From NCBI GenBank assembly GCA_002708845.1, contig PAPI01000001.1:186001-250000 (forward strand): a stretch of DNA of 64,000 bases. Reading direction: 5' to 3'. The stretch's first letter is position 1; every line of letters starts with the position of its first letter. The notes beneath the pieces were generated by a model. The model saw only the letters and a list, made by a program, of their open reading frames with translations, did no database searches and had not been told where the DNA came from. Source of the stretch: Leeuwenhoekiella sp. Lineage in GTDB: Bacteria; Bacteroidota; Bacteroidia; Flavobacteriales; Flavobacteriaceae. Shown here piece after piece: positions 8,421 to 17,128 of the stretch. The position numbers and the translations under genes are program-made.

Positions 8421-10079
8421 ATGGCTCAAAAACCCAGTATACCCAAAGGAACCCGCGATTTTTCACCGGAAGAAGTATTACGACGAAATTATATCATAAA
8501 TACCCTGCGTCATAATTTTGAGTTATTTGGTTTTCAGCCTATTGAAACGCCATCTTTTGAAAACAGCAGTACGCTGATGGGGAAATATGGGGATGAAGGA
8601 GATAGACTCATTTTTAAAATATTGAATTCAGGTAGCTTTCTTACTAACTTCAATGATTCTATTAAGTCAATCCTGACAGATTCAATTTATAATTTACTTG
8701 GCTTCCTAAGAGTTGAATCGAAAGACTGGAAACGTTTTAAAGATAGATTTTTAAAGGAAACACCCAATACAATTAGAACAACAAAAAGAATTCAGTTGTC
8801 TGAAGAACGTGTGGATTTCGATCAGTTGGCAATAGACCTATGGGAAATAATAGAGAATAAAATTTTGAGTTCAGAGAATGATCTAGAAATATTTATTAAA
8901 GAAGGAGAAAAAAGATTTCAATATTATTCACTTTTAGTATTTGGTGAGTTTTATTATTCCAAAGGGGAAAATTATTTATCAAAATATATTACAGAGAAAG
9001 CCCTGCGATACGACCTTACCGTGCCTTTTGCTCGTTATGTTGTGCAACATCAGAATGAAATTGAGTTTCCATTTAAGCGCTACCAGATACAGCCGGTGTG
9101 GCGTGCAGATCGTCCACAAAAAGGGCGTTTTCGTGAATTTTTCCAGTGTGATGCAGATGCTGTAGGTTCACAGTCGTTGCTTCAGGAAGTTACTTTTGTT
9201 CAACTATACGACGCAGTTTTTACTGATTTAGGACTGAAAGGCACCACGGTTAAAATGAATAACCGCAAAATTCTTTCCGGCCTTGCCGAAACAATCGGAG
9301 CTTCGGATAAATTGATTGATTTTACCGTAGCGCTTGACAAGCTTGATAAAATAGGAGAGGAGGGCGTTGTTAATGAAATGCTTTCGAAAGGAATTTCTTC
9401 CGAAGCCATTGAACGTGTAAAACCTATATTTAAGGTGACCGGAAGTTTTGCTCAAAAACTTTCCGTATTAAAAGAACTATTAGCTGATTCAGAAATTGGG
9501 AAACAGGGCATTGAAGAATTGCAATACATCAACGAGAAGATTGAAGCTCTCGGACTTAAAACGGTTACCCTTGATCTGGATGTAACTTTAGCACGCGGAC
9601 TTAACTATTACACCGGAGCAATTTTTGAAGTTGCTGCACCAGAAGGTGTAAAAATGGGCAGCATCGGCGGCGGAGGTCGTTATGATGATCTGACTGGCAT
9701 ATTCGGTTTAAAAGATGTAAGCGGTGTAGGTATTTCGTTTGGTTTAGATCGTATTTATTTGGTGCTCGAAGAACTCAATTTGTTTCCGGAGCAGGCCATC
9801 AAAGGCACGCGGTTATTATTTCTAAATTTCGGAGAAAACGAAGCGCTTTATTGCTTAAAAGCGGTACAAAGTTTACGCGAAGCAGGAATTACTGCTGAGT
9901 TGTATCCGGATAGTGCTAAGATGAAAAAGCAAATGTCTCACGCAGACAAGCGTAATATTCAATTTGTAGTTCTAGCCGGTACTCAGGAAATGGCAGAGGA
10001 AGTATATACATTAAAAAACATGAAAACAGGTGATCAAAAACGTTTGGATTTAAAGGGCCTCATTGACGCATTAGCATAA
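8421..10079 (+). CDS. hisS: Histidine--tRNA ligase with an internal insertion
   Basis: HisRS charges tRNA-His. All class II landmarks are present: the [11 protein letters not shown]-terminus, motif 2 with [16 protein letters not shown] (about 231-246), [13 protein letters not shown] (about 393), and motif 3 [12 protein letters not shown] (about 434), followed by the anticodon-binding domain. At 552 residues it is about 90 longer than usual. The extra length falls between FKILNSG (residue 71) and [17 protein letters not shown] (190), roughly residues 75-188, where most homologues have a short linker of about 20-25 residues. The insert stays in frame and looks AT-richer and more Lys/Glu/Ile-rich than its surroundings. 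The enzyme is probably active because motif 2 and the HisA motifs are intact. Confidence 0.95.
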   Translation: MAQKPSIPKGTRDFSPEEVLRRNYIINTLRHNFELFGFQPIETPSFENSSTLMGKYGDEGDRLIFKILNSGSFLTNFNDSIKSILTDSIYNLLGFLRVESKDWKRFKDRFLKETPNTIRTTKRIQLSEERVDFDQLAIDLWEIIENKILSSENDLEIFIKEGEKRFQYYSLLVFGEFYYSKGENYLSKYITEKALRYDLTVPFARYVVQHQNEIEFPFKRYQIQPVWRADRPQKGRFREFFQCDADAVGSQSLLQEVTFVQLYDAVFTDLGLKGTTVKMNNRKILSGLAETIGASDKLIDFTVALDKLDKIGEEGVVNEMLSKGISSEAIERVKPIFKVTGSFAQKLSVLKELLADSEIGKQGIEELQYINEKIEALGLKTVTLDLDVTLARGLNYYTGAIFEVAAPEGVKMGSIGGGGRYDDLTGIFGLKDVSGVGISFGLDRIYLVLEELNLFPEQAIKGTRLLFLNFGENEALYCLKAVQSLREAGITAELYPDSAKMKKQMSHADKRNIQFVVLAGTQEMAEEVYTLKNMKTGDQKRLDLKGLIDALA

Positions 10080-10081
10080 AA

Positions 10082-10110
10082 AAACCGGGTCATTGACCCG
10101 GTTTTTTTCT
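10082..10110. terminator. Bidirectional terminator between hisS and the convergent gene
   Basis: AAACCGGGTC and GACCCGGTTT form a 10-bp stem with an ATT loop; A-run on one side and T-run on the other allow use from both strands. Confidence 0.9.
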
Positions 10111-10124
10111 TTAATTTCAGTTTA

Positions 10125-11582
10125 TTAAGCTTCTTCCTGCTCAACCGCTGGCGGTGTATAGTCAAAAAGACGCTGATCTTTTATTTGCTGAGCAATTCCG
10201 TTAGGGAGCATCGCTTCCCAGCCCGGTTCACCATTTGATATCATTTTGAGCACCTGTCTGGAGAATACATTCAGAATATCGGGGTTATAGTCTTCAATAT
10301 CTACCACACGACCGTTGTATTTAAAGAACTTATACAGTTCTTTCATACGTGGATGTACTTTGAGATTTTCGCTGGTAAAGAATTCTCCGGTTTCCGGATC
10401 ACGCATAGGATAAAGGTATACGCGTAAATCTTTAAAGAAGAGTTTACCAAAGGCTTCCAGAATTCCACCACTGAGATGACGGTAGTACGACTCATCAAAA
10501 ATATCAATCAGGTTATTAACGCCCATTGCAAGTCCCATACGTTCTTTAGTATAGCGTGAGAAGTACTCAACCAGTTTGTAATATTCCTGAAAATTTGAAA
10601 TCATTACCGTATGCCCCAGATTACACAGCAAACGTGCGCGATCCATAAAATCTTCTTCGTCGATTTCTCCTTCGGCACGAAGGTTTGACAGAGTGATTTC
10701 AAAAATTACCTCAGTATTGTCTTCACTTACCCGGTTTTCATTTAAGAAGATTTGTAGCGATTTCCGATACATATCGGTATTTACCTTGGTCACCGGTCTA
10801 AAACTTCCGCGAAGCGCAAGAATATTCTTTTTATATAGAATTTTTGCGGCGAGAATATTATTGCCGTCAGAACCAAACATCACTGCATCCGTAAAGCCAT
10901 TCTTTACCAGTTGTAAACTCATCAGGCGGTTGTCTACTTTTGCAAACTCTGGCCCGGAAAAGTTAATCATATCAATTTCGATCTGATCTTTATCGATATG
11001 ATCATACAGGTAGCGCAGTAATTTTTTAGGTGAATCGTATTTGTAGTAAGCTCCGTAAATCAGGTTTACGCCCAAAGTACCCAAAGTGAGTTGTTGCAGT
11101 CTGGCATCGGTCTCGTGGAAACGAACGTGCAGGATAATTTCGTTGAAATCACCGCCCGGCTTGGTCTGGTATTTAATACCAACCCAACCGTGTCCTTTGT
11201 ATTTTTTGGCAAAATCTATAGTCGCAACCGTATTGGCATAGGTAAAATAGATTTTGTTGGGGTGCTTTTCACGGGAAATCCGGTTTTCAAGGAGATTGGT
11301 CTCGTGTGCCAGCATCTTTTTGAGTCGGGACTCTGTTACATAGCGCTGATCTTCTTCAACCCCATATACAGCGTCGCTAAAATCTTTATCGTAGGCAGAC
11401 ATCGCTTTGGCAATGGTGCCGCTGGCACCTCCCGCTCTAAAAAAATGCCTCACGGTTTCCTGACCTGCACCTATTTCGGCAAAAGTACCGTAGATGTTTT
11501 CGTTAAGATTAATTCGTAGGGCTTTATTATTGATCGAAGGGATATTTTCAAACTCTTTGTCACCTTGAATCGTGATAGGCAT
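10125..11582 (-). CDS. Large conserved Bacteroidota protein of unknown function
   Basis: A 485-residue soluble protein without signal peptide, membrane helix or Cys clusters. It opens MPITIQGDKEFENIPS and has highly conserved blocks such as NLNENIYGTFAEIGAGQETV, FFRAGGASGTIAKAMSAYDK and VMISNFQEYYKLVEYFS. Close relatives occur across Flavobacteriia and are sometimes labelled TonB-dependent receptor or nicotinate-nucleotide adenylyltransferase in databases; neither fits, because there is no beta-barrel signature, signal peptide or nucleotidyl-transferase HxGH motif. I do not know its function. It is divergent from the MBL hydrolase and convergent with hisS. Confidence 0.8.
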   Translation of the reverse strand: MPITIQGDKEFENIPSINNKALRINLNENIYGTFAEIGAGQETVRHFFRAGGASGTIAKAMSAYDKDFSDAVYGVEEDQRYVTESRLKKMLAHETNLLENRISREKHPNKIYFTYANTVATIDFAKKYKGHGWVGIKYQTKPGGDFNEIILHVRFHETDARLQQLTLGTLGVNLIYGAYYKYDSPKKLLRYLYDHIDKDQIEIDMINFSGPEFAKVDNRLMSLQLVKNGFTDAVMFGSDGNNILAAKILYKKNILALRGSFRPVTKVNTDMYRKSLQIFLNENRVSEDNTEVIFEITLSNLRAEGEIDEEDFMDRARLLCNLGHTVMISNFQEYYKLVEYFSRYTKERMGLAMGVNNLIDIFDESYYRHLSGGILEAFGKLFFKDLRVYLYPMRDPETGEFFTSENLKVHPRMKELYKFFKYNGRVVDIEDYNPDILNVFSRQVLKMISNGEPGWEAMLPNGIAQQIKDQRLFDYTPPAVEQEEA

Positions 11583-11666
11583 AGCGCGTAGTTTTTGGGT
11601 GATTACTGGTCAATTTATTGACGGGTTAAAGATACCAAAATGGTAGGGCTTAGAAAAAATAAAGTG

Positions 11667-11674
11667 TAGTTTTG
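11667..11674 (+). promoter_or_regulatory. -7 box that decides the start of the MBL gene
   Basis: TAGTTTTG matches TAnnTTTG exactly. It overlaps the first GTG of the frame (11674), so transcription would begin downstream of that GTG, favouring the TTG at 11692. Confidence 0.55.
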
Positions 11675-11691
11675 TGTTAAATTTCACAGGT

Positions 11692-12456
11692 TTGAAAATC
11701 ACGTTTCTCGGCACCGGAACATCACAAGGAATCCCTATTATTGGCAGCACACACCCTGTATGTAAAAGCGATGATCTGCGTGATAAGCGTTTGCGCGTTT
11801 CGGCGCTTATTGAACACAACGGATTTAATTATGTAATTGATTGCGGACCAGATTTTAGACAGCAGATGCTTCGCGAGAATGTAACGCATCTGGACGCCTT
11901 ACTTTTTACTCACGAGCACGCAGATCACACCGCGGGCTTAGATGATATTCGTCCTTTTTTCTTTAGACAGGGCGATATTCCTATTTATGCGCATCAACGG
12001 GTTATAGGCGAACTTAAAAAGCGCTTTGACTATATTTTTAAGACTGAAGACCGGTATCCGGGGGCTCCAGCCGTCGCAATCAGCGAGGTAGTTAATAATG
12101 AAAAATTTTACCTGAATGATCTTGAGGTAGAACCGGTAAATGTGATGCATGCAGATCTTCAGGTTTTTGGCTACCGTTTTGAGAACCTGGCTTACCTCAC
12201 AGATGTAAAAACGATTGCTGAAGAAGAAAAGGCTAAGCTTAAGAATCTTGATGTTTTGGTTGTTAACGCGCTGCGTGAGGAACCGCATTACTCGCATTTC
12301 AACCTGGAGGAGGCACTGGATTTTGTTGCTGAAATCAAACCGAAAAAAACCTATTTTACCCACATTAGTCACTTGCTAGGTTTTCATACCGAAGTAGAAC
12401 AAAAGCTTCCCGAAAATGTGCATCTGGCTTACGATGGACTAACACTAGAATTATAA
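11692..12456 (+). CDS. MBL-fold metal-dependent hydrolase (PhnP-like)
   Basis: A metallo-beta-lactamase-fold protein of about 254 residues. It opens with KITFLGTGTSQGIPIIGS, has the metal motif THEHADHT near residue 72, a Cys/Asp DCGPDFR strand near 49, and later His residues in THISHLLGFH. The arrangement resembles PhnP, a cyclic phosphodiesterase, but other substrates are possible. I chose the TTG at 11692, which gives the family-typical N-terminus LKITFLGTG; an upstream in-frame GTG at 11674 lies inside a promoter box. It is followed closely by a small membrane protein gene. Confidence 0.87.
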   Translation: MKITFLGTGTSQGIPIIGSTHPVCKSDDLRDKRLRVSALIEHNGFNYVIDCGPDFRQQMLRENVTHLDALLFTHEHADHTAGLDDIRPFFFRQGDIPIYAHQRVIGELKKRFDYIFKTEDRYPGAPAVAISEVVNNEKFYLNDLEVEPVNVMHADLQVFGYRFENLAYLTDVKTIAEEEKAKLKNLDVLVVNALREEPHYSHFNLEEALDFVAEIKPKKTYFTHISHLLGFHTEVEQKLPENVHLAYDGLTLEL

Positions 12457-12461
12457 GCACT

Positions 12462-12944
12462 ATGCGCCGAAGCATTTTTTTGTATCTCTTTCTTTTTGCA
12501 GCCTTATGGATTGTCTTTCAATACGTAAACGCCAGTAAATCTTTTGATAGACAACAAGCTAAAATTGAGCGTCTTGAAGGCGAGTTAACAGCAGTTAAGG
12601 ATTCTCTTGCTTCAATTGATTTGAATGCAGGGCGTTATTTTAAACTAACCGGTAATGAGAACGCGTACGATTATTTTGATCGTTTTGATATAGATATTAC
12701 TGATTTAGAAAGTCGAATTGAGACTGCACTCATATCTAAAAATTCCACATCGGGCAATTCGTTGATTCCCTATGAAAATGCCAAAGGAGTTTTTCAAGTT
12801 AACAAGGTGGAAGTGCTCAATCACAAATGGGTGATTGCCGACTTTAGCGATGGGTCTCGCTGGGGCGAAATGATTTTACTTTATGATGTTGATTCAGACG
12901 GAACTATTAGTTTTGAAACATTACAAAGTGTGATTTATCCTTAA
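12462..12944 (+). CDS. Membrane-anchored hypothetical protein
   Basis: A 160-residue protein with one N-terminal hydrophobic helix (about 4-22), a short coiled coil (about 28-55, DRQQAKIERLEGELTAVKDSL) and a C-terminal globular part ending DVDSDGTISFETLQSVIYP. The N-terminus could be a signal anchor. The C-terminal part resembles proteins loosely labelled hydrolase in Flavobacteriia, but no catalytic residues can be named. It begins six bases after the MBL gene, so it is probably cotranscribed, and its stop overlaps the convergent esterase stop by four bases. Confidence 0.72.
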   Translation: MRRSIFLYLFLFAALWIVFQYVNASKSFDRQQAKIERLEGELTAVKDSLASIDLNAGRYFKLTGNENAYDYFDRFDIDITDLESRIETALISKNSTSGNSLIPYENAKGVFQVNKVEVLNHKWVIADFSDGSRWGEMILLYDVDSDGTISFETLQSVIYP

Positions 12945-13594
12945 TGCTTCAGTAGCCAGTCCCGCAAATCGTAAAAGTTCTGAGGCGCCACACCATGACC
13001 TACAGGATATTCACGCAATTTACCTTCAATTCCCAATTTCTCGAGATATGCTGGTACTTTTCGCGCAGCACTAACCGGAATAACCTGATCAACTGTTCCA
13101 TGCGAACTAAAAACGGAAAGGTGCTCATAAGAACTCAAATCAGTCTGTGGCTGTGTGATTGCCTCATTGATGTAGCCGCTAAGACCAATTAAATTTTTCA
13201 CCTTTTCAGGATAGGTGAGTGCCACGGCATAACTTAATATACAACCCTGACTAAAGCCAAGCAAGGTGACATTTGAAGCATCCAGATCGTAAGCATCAAC
13301 CGCTTCATCTATAAATTTCACGATCAATTCTCGTGAATCTAAAGCCTCTTCATCATCAGACCATTTACCATCAGTTGCATCCCAGTGAATGGTGTACCAG
13401 GCATTGCCATAAGGTTGCATAGCTAATGGTGCTTTGGCAGAAATGATAAAATACTTTTCCGGTAGTTCTGGAGCGAAAGAAAACAAGTCTTCTTCATTGC
13501 TGCCGTACCCGTGCAATAACAGGAGTAAGGGTGGTTTTGAACTGGTTTGTATTTTGGGTTTCTGTATAAGGTGTTCCAGAGATAAGTTGCTCAT
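12941..13594 (-). CDS. Alpha/beta hydrolase (carboxylesterase/phospholipase type)
   Basis: A serine hydrolase of about 217 residues from the acyl-protein thioesterase-like group. The oxyanion region LLLHGYGSNEEDLF, the nucleophile elbow GFSQGC (Ser near 115), the Asp in GTVDQVIPV and the His in VGHGV are all visible, so the catalytic triad is complete. Start chosen at MSNLSLEHLI (13594); an ATG three codons earlier would overlap the upstream gene. It is the last gene of an overlapping minus-strand cluster. Substrate unknown. Confidence 0.86.
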   Translation of the reverse strand: MSNLSLEHLIQKPKIQTSSKPPLLLLLHGYGSNEEDLFSFAPELPEKYFIISAKAPLAMQPYGNAWYTIHWDATDGKWSDDEEALDSRELIVKFIDEAVDAYDLDASNVTLLGFSQGCILSYAVALTYPEKVKNLIGLSGYINEAITQPQTDLSSYEHLSVFSSHGTVDQVIPVSAARKVPAYLEKLGIEGKLREYPVGHGVAPQNFYDLRDWLLKH

Positions 13595-13595
13595 G

Positions 13596-13925
13596 TCATT
13601 CAATAAATGTGAACCATTTTTGAAAATATTTGCCTAGTAGCGGTACCGGGACAGCGATGCCCTGAAATGCAGTTACAGCGCCGTAACCCAGTAATAAAAT
13701 GATAAACAGGTAAAAGCCAGTAGTTGCGCCCCAATTATTAAAGTAAGAAACCATAAAGCCTAAAGCAAAAAAGGTTATGTATATTCCAAAGGCCTGTCTG
13801 ATGTGAAATCGTGCAAATGGGTTTTTTGATTCGAGATTCATAAAAATCGCGATTACGGTACCTACTACGGGGATGTAGGCAATTATTGCAGTTGTTTTAC
13901 CGGACTTTACATCTTCTGCTGTCAT
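13596..13925 (-). CDS. DUF4870-like small membrane protein
   Basis: A 109-residue protein with three predicted membrane segments (about 12-30, 45-65, 70-95). The KTTAIIAYIPVVGTVIAIFMN start and the FARFHIRQAFGIYI segment match the DUF4870/TIC20-like small membrane protein family. It lies three bases after the dihydroorotase-like gene and one base before the esterase, so the genes are very likely cotranscribed. Function unknown. Confidence 0.8.
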   Translation of the reverse strand: MTAEDVKSGKTTAIIAYIPVVGTVIAIFMNLESKNPFARFHIRQAFGIYITFFALGFMVSYFNNWGATTGFYLFIILLLGYGAVTAFQGIAVPVPLLGKYFQKWFTFIE

Positions 13926-13928
13926 AGT

Positions 13929-15182
13929 TTACGACGCTATAAATTGATTATTGGCAATAATTCCGTAGACTTTTCCTTTAAGTTTAGCTCCCAGAAATGC
14001 TGCATTTTTTGATTTAGATCGAATATCCTCCTTCGTGAAAACCTGAGAAGCTTCCGTAGTAAACAGTGTGAGATTTGCAGGATTACCGGTTTTAATTTGA
14101 ACTTTATTGCCAGTAAATCTTTCTCTTCCATTGGTAAGTGCTTTCACAGCTACTTCCGGTGAAACGAGTTGAAGCAGTGCGCCAAGTGTTGCTTCCTGAG
14201 CAATAGTACCAAATTTGGCGTGATCAAATTCCAATTTCTTTAACTCAATATCCAGCGGATTGTGGTCACTGGTAACCATATCTATCGTGCCGTCTTCAAG
14301 ACCGGCGATCAGGGCTTTTCGATCCTCATCGGTACGAAGCGGAGGCAGTACTTTAAAGCGGGTGTCAAATTCTTCTAAAGCCGCATCTATAAAAAATAAA
14401 TTACTTATCGCAACGCTACAGGTTACATCGAGCCCTTTTTCTTTTGCAGCTTTTATCAATGCCACGCTTTGAGCGGTAGAAACAGTTGGAATATGAAGTT
14501 TGCCACCGGCATATTCCAGTAAATACAGATCCCGAGCAATTTGCAAATGCTCTGCAAGGGCTGGTATACCTTTCAAGCCTAACTTAATAGCAGTTTCCCC
14601 TTCGTTAGCCATCCCTTTAATGACCAGATCATCTTCCTGAGGGAACGATAAGACAAGTCCATCAAAACCCTGAGTGTATTGCAAAGCCAGTTTTAGTAAG
14701 TTGGGATTTTTGATCGCGTGTTGATAATCTCCAAAAGCCACCGCACCTGCCTGCTGCATATCATACAATTCAGCCAGATCAACTCCTTCCCCATTTTGCG
14801 TAAGCGCGCCAATAGGATAGAGGTCTACCGCGTGACCTGCTGATTTATTTTTTAAATAACTAATAACCGAACTATCGTCTGCGACGGGTCTGGTGTTTGG
14901 GTTTACCGCAACCGCAGTAAATCCGCTTTTGGCGGCTACTTCGAGACCGTTTTTAAGAGTTTCACGTTCTTCATACCCCGGTTCACCCATACTTACACTG
15001 GAGTCGAACCAGCCCGTAGAAACCATTAAATTTTCAAATTCAAGTGTTTCTTCGTCACTTTTTGCAGAAAGCGATGTTCCAATTTCGGTAAGTGTCCCAT
15101 TTTCTATGCGTAGATCCACTTTTTTACCGTGGAGTTCGTGGTTTTCGTCAAGAAGTGTGGCCTGGACTATGCGTGTGTTCAT
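13929..15182 (-). CDS. Dihydroorotase-like protein lacking zinc ligands (probable pseudoenzyme)
   Basis: A 417-residue protein clearly homologous to class I dihydroorotase: matching blocks include GFTAVAVNPNTRPVADD, NEGETAIKLGLKGIPALAEH, LHI..VSTAQSVALI and TSDHNPLD. The metal site is missing, however. The usual HxHxR strand is replaced by FDSSVSMGEPG (about 57-66), the HCED position by FPQEDD (about 180), and CHVSTA by PTVSTA (about 230); only the Asp in TSDHNP remains. Such inactive PyrC homologues are known in other bacteria, where one partners aspartate transcarbamoylase. It overlaps the BatA-like gene by four bases. The true pyrC must be elsewhere if the pathway is complete. Confidence 0.85.
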   Translation of the reverse strand: MNTRIVQATLLDENHELHGKKVDLRIENGTLTEIGTSLSAKSDEETLEFENLMVSTGWFDSSVSMGEPGYEERETLKNGLEVAAKSGFTAVAVNPNTRPVADDSSVISYLKNKSAGHAVDLYPIGALTQNGEGVDLAELYDMQQAGAVAFGDYQHAIKNPNLLKLALQYTQGFDGLVLSFPQEDDLVIKGMANEGETAIKLGLKGIPALAEHLQIARDLYLLEYAGGKLHIPTVSTAQSVALIKAAKEKGLDVTCSVAISNLFFIDAALEEFDTRFKVLPPLRTDEDRKALIAGLEDGTIDMVTSDHNPLDIELKKLEFDHAKFGTIAQEATLGALLQLVSPEVAVKALTNGRERFTGNKVQIKTGNPANLTLFTTEASQVFTKEDIRSKSKNAAFLGAKLKGKVYGIIANNQFIAS

Positions 15183-17089
15183 TTAAAGAATTTTAAGATG
15201 AGCATTTCGGCGAGAAATGCAAACAGTGCAAAAATAACAAACCATTTGGAAAGAAGATTAAGATTTGAAGCTTCCTGAAGCTCATTTATGAGTCCGGCCA
15301 CTTCTTCAGAAGTTTGGCCATCTGTAAAGTTTTGTTCTTTTAGCGTACTTTCTGATCGGTTGTAATTGTAGGCGACAAGCGCCAACGTGTCTTGCTTGTA
15401 CTTCAATGCATAAACCCCCGCTTTATCAAGACCTGGAGTTTCAGAGATTGTGATTTTTGAACCGCGTTTTTCCTGTAAGGGTATAATTTGAGCATCTTCA
15501 CGCTCAAGAACTACCACCGCGTCCTCGGGTAAATCGGCTTCAATTTCAAATCCTGAATTGGTACCAAATGTATAATACAACTGTGGAACTTTTAGAGCTT
15601 CGGTAGCAATTCTATCAAAAGTGGGGACGATAAGTTGACCGTTGATAAAATTGCTGTTTTGGGTATTAAGAGCGCCGGTAAAAACGTAAAGTCCATTCCG
15701 GGCTGCAAGAAAGGCAGCTCCATTCTCAAGTTCCAGAATGGTTTCTGTAGTTGTTAGCGGAAAATAGGATTGCAGTACGTGAGATTGTAGGTTTGATGTT
15801 CTGCCGCTAAAAACATTTTGATATAGCGGGTGATCGTAATTTATAGTTGTGATGCGCTGTGCAGCGCTATTTTTTTCGCCAAATGGCGGAAAATCATAAG
15901 AACTAAGCAATGGGGTATAAACTTCTTTTCGGGCATCAGCCGAAGGAATCAAAATTAAAGTTCCGCCCTTCGAAGTATGAGCCTGAAGTAAATTGACTAA
16001 TGCTGATGGGAGGTCATTAAGTTCATTAAGAATAATCAAATTTTGGTCTGCTAGTAGGCTATAGTCCAGATCTGCTGACTGAACCGAGGTAAGATCATAG
16101 TCCGGAGCACGGTAAAGTCGGTTTATAAAATCAGCATCGTTATTTGAAATGGCTAATACCTTCAGTGGTTTTTGTGCGCCGGTGGCGAAATAAAACTGAT
16201 TGTCATAGGTGAGATTCGGGTCTTCGATGCTGAGTTTTCCCGCGATTTGATTTTGATTTTCAAGGCTGAAGGAAACCGAAGCCGTATCACTATTCTTGAA
16301 GTTGGCTGTAGCTTTAGTAAGAAGTTGCTTACCGTTAAATACCGATACCGGAACCTGAGTCTCAAGCGGCACGGAAGCTGATAATGCAACATTAAATTTC
16401 AAAACCGACGATTGTAGCTCTGAACTCAGGCTATCAATAGAAAGATTGTTGTAGTCCACAGGTTTCAGTTGAATGTTGTGAATAGTTAAGCCTGTGGAAT
16501 CTGGATCTGTTTGAGGTTTCAATTCCTGAAAGTCACTCAATAGAATTAATTGCTTGTTAGTCGTGAGGTCATCTGAAAATAAGGATTGCAATTGCAGCAT
16601 TAGATTTTCTTGAGAAATAGTTGTTGGAGCATACTCTAAATCCAGTAATTCTGAACGGTCTTCAGCCGGGTCAAAGTTTTTGTACGGTCGATCCCAGGTT
16701 GCAAGAGTGAGCGATTGACCCTTGGGTAAAGCAGTTATCAAATCCTGCTTAATTTCGTTCAGGAGGTTTCCTTTTTTACCTTTGGCCTGCATACTGAATG
16801 AATTATCAATAAACAAAACGGTTTCCTGTTTCTTTAAAGATGTATCAGTTTCAGGTATAAAAGGTTGGGCAAAGGCAAATACAATACCGGATAGCGCTAG
16901 AAGTCTGGTGCATAGAATAAGCCATTTTTTTAGGGTGTTACTCTTTCGGGTATTTTGTATCACATTTTCTAAAAAAACAACATTTGTAAACGCTGTTTTT
17001 TTAAAACGCCGCAGCTGAAATAGGTGAATGAGTATAGGAATAAGCAGTAAAAAAAGAAAGTAAAGAATTTCAGGATTTTTAAACTGCAT
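15179..17089 (-). CDS. BatA-like membrane protein with VWA-type domain
   Basis: A 636-residue protein. The first 80 residues are the BatA/aerotolerance N-terminal region: a membrane helix, LIPILIHLFQLRRFKKTAFTN, then a second helix near 60-78. A von Willebrand-like region follows (VLFIDNSFSMQAKG near 92, a MIDAS-like DxSxS), then a long periplasmic part and a C-terminal membrane helix (about 615-633). Proteins of this kind occur in Bacteroidota envelopes and their function is unsettled. First gene of the cluster that continues into the dihydroorotase-like, DUF4870-like and esterase genes. Confidence 0.82.
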   Translation of the reverse strand: MQFKNPEILYFLFLLLIPILIHLFQLRRFKKTAFTNVVFLENVIQNTRKSNTLKKWLILCTRLLALSGIVFAFAQPFIPETDTSLKKQETVLFIDNSFSMQAKGKKGNLLNEIKQDLITALPKGQSLTLATWDRPYKNFDPAEDRSELLDLEYAPTTISQENLMLQLQSLFSDDLTTNKQLILLSDFQELKPQTDPDSTGLTIHNIQLKPVDYNNLSIDSLSSELQSSVLKFNVALSASVPLETQVPVSVFNGKQLLTKATANFKNSDTASVSFSLENQNQIAGKLSIEDPNLTYDNQFYFATGAQKPLKVLAISNNDADFINRLYRAPDYDLTSVQSADLDYSLLADQNLIILNELNDLPSALVNLLQAHTSKGGTLILIPSADARKEVYTPLLSSYDFPPFGEKNSAAQRITTINYDHPLYQNVFSGRTSNLQSHVLQSYFPLTTTETILELENGAAFLAARNGLYVFTGALNTQNSNFINGQLIVPTFDRIATEALKVPQLYYTFGTNSGFEIEADLPEDAVVVLEREDAQIIPLQEKRGSKITISETPGLDKAGVYALKYKQDTLALVAYNYNRSESTLKEQNFTDGQTSEEVAGLINELQEASNLNLLSKWFVIFALFAFLAEMLILKFFK

Positions 17090-17128
17090 AGAGCGGGCAA
17101 TTGACGGATCTAAATTAGGGTTTTTAAA

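Noticed and set aside
10125..11582. TonB-dependent receptor annotation
   Set aside because: There is no signal peptide, plug domain or beta-barrel pattern.
11674..11691. GTG at 11674 as start of the MBL hydrolase
   Set aside because: The GTG is the end of an exact promoter box and adds six residues absent in the family.
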